A DNA stretch of 64,000 nt, from positions 1,116,001-1,180,000 of the forward strand of contig NZ_PTRA01000001.1 of NCBI RefSeq assembly GCF_002943425.1, written 5' to 3'. Source of the DNA: Siphonobacter curvatus (lineage in GTDB: Bacteria; Bacteroidota; Bacteroidia; Cytophagales; Spirosomataceae). The notes under the pieces are model-generated. The model was not told the origin of the DNA, did no database searches, and worked only from the letters and a program-made list of their open reading frames with translations. Shown here piece after piece: positions 60,002-64,000 of this stretch. The position numbers and the translations under genes are program-made. Numbering within the stretch: position 1 is the first letter of the stretch; each line of letters starts with the position of its first letter.

Positions 60002-61552
60002 ATGAAGAGAGTTATCACATTTATTTCTATACTTTTAGGAGGAACTGGATCTGAGGTTTCGGCTCAGTTTTTGCTGGGGCAGACGGGTAGTAACTACGCA
60101 GGCATTCACGGGATATACGCCAACCCCGCCTCGGCTGTGGACTCCCGTTACAAAGTACACGTTCACTTAGCCGGTTACGAAAACTATCTCTATAACAACT
60201 ACTTAGCCTGGGAAGCTCCGTACTCACCGGTTGCCATGCTAACGAATACCGTTTCTTCCAAGTACCGGGGTCCGAGCAAAGGAATCATCTTTCGCGACCA
60301 GGAATACTTGCGGGAAAAGCTCAACGGTCGCGACAAGCACTTGCGGGCGGGGGGGGAAGTTCGGGGACCGGGTGTACTGATTACGTTGAATGAAAAAAAT
60401 GCATTTTCCTTCAATACCCGTATTCGGGCCGGGGTGGCTGTAACCCATGCCTCCCAATCGGTTGCTCAGTTAATCAAAAACGGAACGACGATAGGGCGGG
60501 CTATTGAACCCGAAGATTTCGGTACGCATGTGTACGCGAACACCAACGGCATGGTCGAACTTTCGGGAAGCTACGCCCGCGTGATGTACGATGAAGACGA
60601 AGATTTTGTGAAAGTGGGCGTAACCGTGAAACGCGTCATTGGTCTGCACCAGGGACATATTCTGGGTCGGAATATTGATTATGAGTACGTTCAGGATCCC
60701 ACGTACGCCACAGAAGCCGCCGTTCGTCTTAAGTCCGTAGATGCTCAGTACGGAATCACGAATGAGGGGGCTCTGCAAAGTGTTAGCTTTTCTCCGGTCT
60801 GGCTGTTGGGAAACGCTCCGGCGGGTAGCGGCTGGGGAGCCGATCTGGGAATGGTCTATGAATATCGTCCGGACGTTCGGAAGTATTCCTACCGGGATCG
60901 CTACGGAGTACACCGTGACGCAAGCAAGAATAAGTACTTGTATCGGATTAGTGTATCCTTACTGGATATAGGACGGATTTTGTACAAGAATCCCAATTAC
61001 GTGGAAGCGTATAAACTACAGCGGCGGGATGCCATTTTAGCGGAGGATAACTTCACAGGGATGCAGGGAATCGATGGCTTCATGTTGGGCCTGAACCAAA
61101 CCCTAAACCCTTCCGAAAGTGAACGGATCGCCTCGTATCGTACGGCTCTACCCACGCGTTTGCAGGCAAGCATTGATTACAACGTCAAGGAAAAAATATA
61201 CGTCAATGCCATGCTCATGCAGGGATTCGTCTCCAATAAACGGGCCGCATTTACCATGCCCTCCGTACTGGCCGTAACGCCGCGGTACGAAGGCAAATGG
61301 GTAGAAGTAGCCATGCCGGTAGCGTTGACGGATAATTACAGCCGACTGGCTCTGGGGCTGGGAGCCCGCCTGGGTATTCTTTACTTCGGCTCGGACAATC
61401 TGCTTTCTACGCTCAATATCGGCAATCCCAAAGGAATAGAATTTTATTTTGGTGCCCAGATTCCCATCTATCAGAAAGCTCCAGAATCGAATCTGAAGTG
61501 TTACCCGCAACGGGAAAAGCGAGGCTTGTTCGGATTTCTAAAAAAGAAGTAA
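60002..61552 (+). CDS. DUF5723 family outer-membrane protein (paralogue of the 40930 gene)
   Basis: The 516-residue exported protein (signal peptide to near SEVSAQF) shares many collinear blocks with the 40930 product: NPASAVDSRYKVHVHLAGYENYLYNNY, YLREKLNGRDKH, EVRGPGVLITLNEKNAFSFNTRIRAGV, VGVTVKRVIGLHQGH, GSGWGADLGMVYEYRPDV, and the C-terminal YFGAQIPIYQK. A Lys-rich tail (KRGLFGFLKKK) is added here. The two genes lie about 18 kb apart, so this is a dispersed duplication. It is a predicted outer-membrane beta barrel of unknown role. Confidence 0.7.
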   Translation: MKRVITFISILLGGTGSEVSAQFLLGQTGSNYAGIHGIYANPASAVDSRYKVHVHLAGYENYLYNNYLAWEAPYSPVAMLTNTVSSKYRGPSKGIIFRDQEYLREKLNGRDKHLRAGGEVRGPGVLITLNEKNAFSFNTRIRAGVAVTHASQSVAQLIKNGTTIGRAIEPEDFGTHVYANTNGMVELSGSYARVMYDEDEDFVKVGVTVKRVIGLHQGHILGRNIDYEYVQDPTYATEAAVRLKSVDAQYGITNEGALQSVSFSPVWLLGNAPAGSGWGADLGMVYEYRPDVRKYSYRDRYGVHRDASKNKYLYRISVSLLDIGRILYKNPNYVEAYKLQRRDAILAEDNFTGMQGIDGFMLGLNQTLNPSESERIASYRTALPTRLQASIDYNVKEKIYVNAMLMQGFVSNKRAAFTMPSVLAVTPRYEGKWVEVAMPVALTDNYSRLALGLGARLGILYFGSDNLLSTLNIGNPKGIEFYFGAQIPIYQKAPESNLKCYPQREKRGLFGFLKKK

Positions 61553-61562
61553 GTACGAATGC

Positions 61563-61596
61563 AAAAATCCCCGGACTGTTCAGTCCGGGGATTTTT
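61563..61596. terminator. bidirectional terminator after the DUF5723 gene
   Basis: AAAAATCCCCGGACTG (61563-61578) and CAGTCCGGGGATTTTT (61581-61596), 16-base arms between convergent genes. Confidence 0.85.
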
Positions 61597-61598
61597 GT

Positions 61599-61937
61599 TT
61601 AACTCTTAATCATTCCGATGCCGATCAACAACAGGCCCGTTCCTAGTAACAGAAAAAAACCAGGAGCCAGCCAGGTAGCCAGCGGAGCATCAATCCGTGA
61701 CTGTCCGGGTTTATCGAGAGCATAGCGAATGGGCAGCGAACGTCCTTGTAAGTTGGTCCGAGTAATGCGTAAGGCGTAACTCTGACCCGCTACTTCGTAA
61801 ACGATCCGGCCATCTTCTACTTGACCAAACGTGCGGCCCGTGGTTTTCATCCAGCTCCGACGTTTCTGCAAGACGGTCCAGCCAATGAGAAAGGCGATGG
61901 CTCCAATAACCGTGACGATAACTCCAAAAACTACCAT
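61599..61937 (-). CDS. small membrane protein (DUF3592-like)
   Basis: The 112-residue protein has two hydrophobic helices, at about 2-22 and 88-110, with a soluble segment between them (TTGRTFGQVEDGRIVYEVAGQSYALRITRTNLQGRSLPIRYALDKPGQSRID). This pattern of TM, small beta domain with a YxxxxPxxxRI-type motif, TM fits the DUF3592 family. The function is unknown. It lies 12 bases after hslU on the same strand and is probably cotranscribed with it. Confidence 0.6.
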   Translation of the reverse strand: MVVFGVIVTVIGAIAFLIGWTVLQKRRSWMKTTGRTFGQVEDGRIVYEVAGQSYALRITRTNLQGRSLPIRYALDKPGQSRIDAPLATWLAPGFFLLLGTGLLLIGIGMIKS

Positions 61938-61949
61938 TCAAGCAACGAA

Positions 61950-63347
61950 TTAAAGAATATATTGACTCAGGTCGCGATTCTGTACCAGTCCTGCCAGCCG
62001 TTGTTCAACGAGTTCTTTCGTAACTACCACCTGAGCATTCGGTCCGATCTGATCTGGAATGTCGAAGAGTACATCGTTCAGTAACTGACTAACTACTGTT
62101 TGCAAACGACGGGCTCCGATATTTTCAACTTCCGTATTTAACTGGAACGCCACTTCGGCCAAGGCATCGAGGGCTTCTTCGTTAAAGGACAAACTTACCG
62201 ATTCGGCCTGTAACATGGCTTCGTACTGGCGAGTCAGGGCGTTACGGGGTTCTTTCAAGATTCGTACAAAATCACTCTTGGTCAGGGGTTGTAATTCCAC
62301 CCGAATCGGGAAACGTCCCTGTAATTCCGGAATCAAATCGCTGGGCTTGGAAACGTGAAACGCTCCTGCGGCAATGAAGAGAATGTGATCCGTATGAATA
62401 ACCCCGTACTTGGTATTCACCGTCGAACCTTCCACAATGGGCAGTAAGTCCCGCTGAACGCCTTCCCGGGATACATCCGGACCGGAGCCACCACTTTTGG
62501 CGGCGACTTTATCAATTTCGTCAATGAAGATAATACCCAGGTTTTCGGCTTTGCGAATGGCCTCTTCCTTGACCTCATCCATATCAATGAGCTTGGCCGC
62601 CTCTTCGTCAATCAAAATACGTTTCGCTTCACCGATGGTTACCTTCCGCTTTTTGCGTTGCTTGGGCATCATCCCCGAAAGCATTTCCTGAATGTTCATC
62701 ATGGAACTCTCGTCAATGGGACCACCCATGACACCAATGTTGGGAGAGGCACTTTGCTGAACGTCGATTTCAATTTTGCGGCTGTCCAATTCACCCGTAC
62801 GAATTTTTTCGCGGAAACGCTCCCGCGTCCGTTCGTTGAGTTCCGCATCGGAGGCATTTTCGGGTGAAACACTAACGGAGGACGAATGGAAACCCGTGGG
62901 TTGTTTGACCGGTGGAATCAGGGCATCGAGGATGACCTCTTCCACGGATTGAGCCGCCCGTTCTTTCACCGACTCTTTTTTGGCCGCCCGTACCATATGA
63001 ATGGCCTGTTCCACCAGATCGCGTACCATGCTTTCCACATCGCGACCTACATATCCTACTTCTGTAAATTTAGAAGCTTCCACTTTGGTAAAGGGAGCAT
63101 CGGCAAGCTGGGCGAGCCGGCGGGCAATTTCGGTTTTCCCGCAACCCGTAGGCCCAATCATCAAGATATTGTTGGGCATGATTTCCCGCTGCATTTCTGC
63201 GGCAGCGTTCATCCGACGCCAGCGATTCCGCAGGGCGATGGCCACATTTTTCTTCGCTTCGTGCTGACCAATGATGTATTTATCTAATTCCGCCACGATC
63301 TGACGGGGGGTAAGTGCTTCGAGACTTTTGGCTTCTCCGGGAGTCAT
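61950..63347 (-). CDS. hslU: ATP-dependent protease ATPase subunit HslU
   Basis: HslU (ClpY) unfolds proteins for the HslV peptidase. The 465 residues have LTPRQIVAELDKYIIGQHEAKKNVAIALRNRWRR at the N-terminus, Walker A GPTGCGKTEIARRL near 70, the pore loop EVGYVGRDVESM near 95, an intermediate domain (about 110-240), Walker B IIFIDEIDKVAA near 272, and the C-terminal sensor 2 VENIGARRLQTVVSQLL. The C-terminal ILxxxDLSQYIL tail would dock on HslV. The hslV gene is not adjacent; upstream is the divergent MmcQ gene. Confidence 0.94.
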   Translation of the reverse strand: MTPGEAKSLEALTPRQIVAELDKYIIGQHEAKKNVAIALRNRWRRMNAAAEMQREIMPNNILMIGPTGCGKTEIARRLAQLADAPFTKVEASKFTEVGYVGRDVESMVRDLVEQAIHMVRAAKKESVKERAAQSVEEVILDALIPPVKQPTGFHSSSVSVSPENASDAELNERTRERFREKIRTGELDSRKIEIDVQQSASPNIGVMGGPIDESSMMNIQEMLSGMMPKQRKKRKVTIGEAKRILIDEEAAKLIDMDEVKEEAIRKAENLGIIFIDEIDKVAAKSGGSGPDVSREGVQRDLLPIVEGSTVNTKYGVIHTDHILFIAAGAFHVSKPSDLIPELQGRFPIRVELQPLTKSDFVRILKEPRNALTRQYEAMLQAESVSLSFNEEALDALAEVAFQLNTEVENIGARRLQTVVSQLLNDVLFDIPDQIGPNAQVVVTKELVEQRLAGLVQNRDLSQYIL

Positions 63348-63554
63348 AGATGAATTTCTGTAAAACGGTACATTCCTGGTTATTCAAATGGAGTACGCAG
63401 GAAAAATCAACAAATGTGTCAGCAAAACGAATGAATGTTAAAGCTGACAAGATGGCAACGGCACACAACGAATCTGCAACAAGTAAGCGATACAAAGATG
63501 GTACCAGAAACCAGATTCTAAAAAATCATGCGGGCTGACAGACCAGCAAAGGTG

Positions 63555-63562
63555 TAATTTTG
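63555..63562 (+). promoter_or_regulatory. predicted -7 box of the MmcQ/YjbR gene
   Basis: TAATTTTG, an exact TAnnTTTG match. It would start transcription near 63570, which excludes the TTG start at 63571 and supports the Met at 63634. Confidence 0.5.
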
Positions 63563-63633
63563 GCGGTATCTTGTCAGGCCATCGGACGGGATACCGCCTG
63601 ACCATACGTCACTTTTCTAAACCTATTTTTCAT

Positions 63634-63987
63634 ATGGCTGTCCGTTACGATACCGTTCGTAGTCTGGCCCTGGAATACCCCCACGTAAGCGAAGGACTTG
63701 CCTATGGGACGCCTTCGCTTCATTTGGGCCGCAAATTACTTGGTCGTTTACAGGAAGACGGCCAAACACTGGTCATGAAGCTGAATCCCGAGGAACGAGA
63801 AACGTACCTGGAACAGGCTCCTGATACCTTTTTTCTGACGGATCATTACCGAAATCATCCCGTCATCCTGGTAGATTTGACGCTGGTGCAATTGGAAGAT
63901 GTGGTGCTGCTGGTAGAGAAAGCCTGGCGGTTTCTGGCCTCAGCCCGGCAACTGAAAGCGTACGGACAGAGAGTAGGGAAGCAATGA
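63634..63987 (+). CDS. MmcQ/YjbR-family protein
   Basis: The 117-residue protein belongs to the MmcQ/YjbR family of small alpha-beta proteins with a CyaY-like fold, whose function is uncertain (DNA binding has been suggested). The family pattern is clear: VRSLALEYPHVSEGLAYGTPSLHLGRKLLGRL, MKLNPEERETYLEQAPDTFFLTDHYRNHPVILVDL, and the C-terminal helix VEKAWRFLASARQL. The start is set by the promoter position and by the family N-terminus. It is divergent from hslU and ends 13 bases before the window edge. Confidence 0.82.
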   Translation: MAVRYDTVRSLALEYPHVSEGLAYGTPSLHLGRKLLGRLQEDGQTLVMKLNPEERETYLEQAPDTFFLTDHYRNHPVILVDLTLVQLEDVVLLVEKAWRFLASARQLKAYGQRVGKQ

Positions 63988-64000
63988 ATTGACAATCAAG

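Noticed and set aside
1-64000. CRISPR array, insertion sequence, rRNA or tRNA genes
   Set aside because: Looked for by eye on both strands; no regularly spaced repeats, transposase motifs or RNA gene signatures were found.

Overview
The window looks like a chromosomal segment of a Bacteroidota bacterium, most likely from the Cytophagales. The signs are a SusC/SusD outer-membrane pair, a type IX secretion plug protein, a DUF3276 PUR-type protein, DUF5723 outer-membrane proteins, a single-chain glycyl-tRNA synthetase, a lone LytTR regulator, several TAnnTTTG promoter boxes and few Shine-Dalgarno sites. No rRNA, tRNA, CRISPR array, integrase or transposase was recognised. Most of the window is ordinary core genome, with short operons separated by strong hairpin terminators.

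Layout. 1-4.4 kb: the tail of a probable ECF sigma gene, an anti-sigma-like membrane protein, a DUF4097-like protein and two tandem paralogous exported proteins. 4.5-8.9 kb: a PAP2-like membrane protein, rpsU, ppx/gppA, an MsrB without its catalytic cysteine and an ATP-grasp protein. 9.6-17.2 kb: a hybrid histidine kinase with HPt domain, a translationally coupled thiolase and AMP-ligase pair, and a TonB-dependent receptor. 17.4-25.7 kb: an accessory-looking stretch with two XRE regulators (one with an S24 domain), unknown proteins, a degenerate PIN protein, a DUF4385 protein and a three-gene operon ending in a RecE-like nuclease. It also holds ruvB, an AT-rich spacer with three hairpins and an unknown two-gene operon. 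25.9-30.7 kb: an M23 lipoprotein, a pectin module (CE12-GH28 fusion plus KdgF) and a TlpA-like lipoprotein. 30.8-43.2 kb: an antiporter, glyS, GNAT, NlpC/P60, pheS, LytTR, a porin-like protein, radA, a LolA-like protein, a DUF5723 protein and a patatin. 43.2-50.1 kb: susD/susC and an ABC-F ATPase. 50.2-64 kb: T9SS plug, ychF, DUF3276, RlpA, DUF58, a sugar isomerase, a TlpA-like protein, YdcF, pfkA, a second DUF5723 protein, a small membrane protein, hslU and an MmcQ/YjbR protein.

The pectin module is the clearest pathway: deacetylation and hydrolysis of the polymer, then KdgF acting on unsaturated uronates. The first four genes look like one regulon with its own sigma/anti-sigma pair. The least explained part is 17.4-25.7 kb. 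There a 12-bp inverted repeat flanks a promoter-bearing segment, a 56-codon gene overlaps a nuclease gene by ATGA, and three consecutive hairpins with a T-run suggest a small RNA. All functional calls come from reading motifs by eye; no database search was run.
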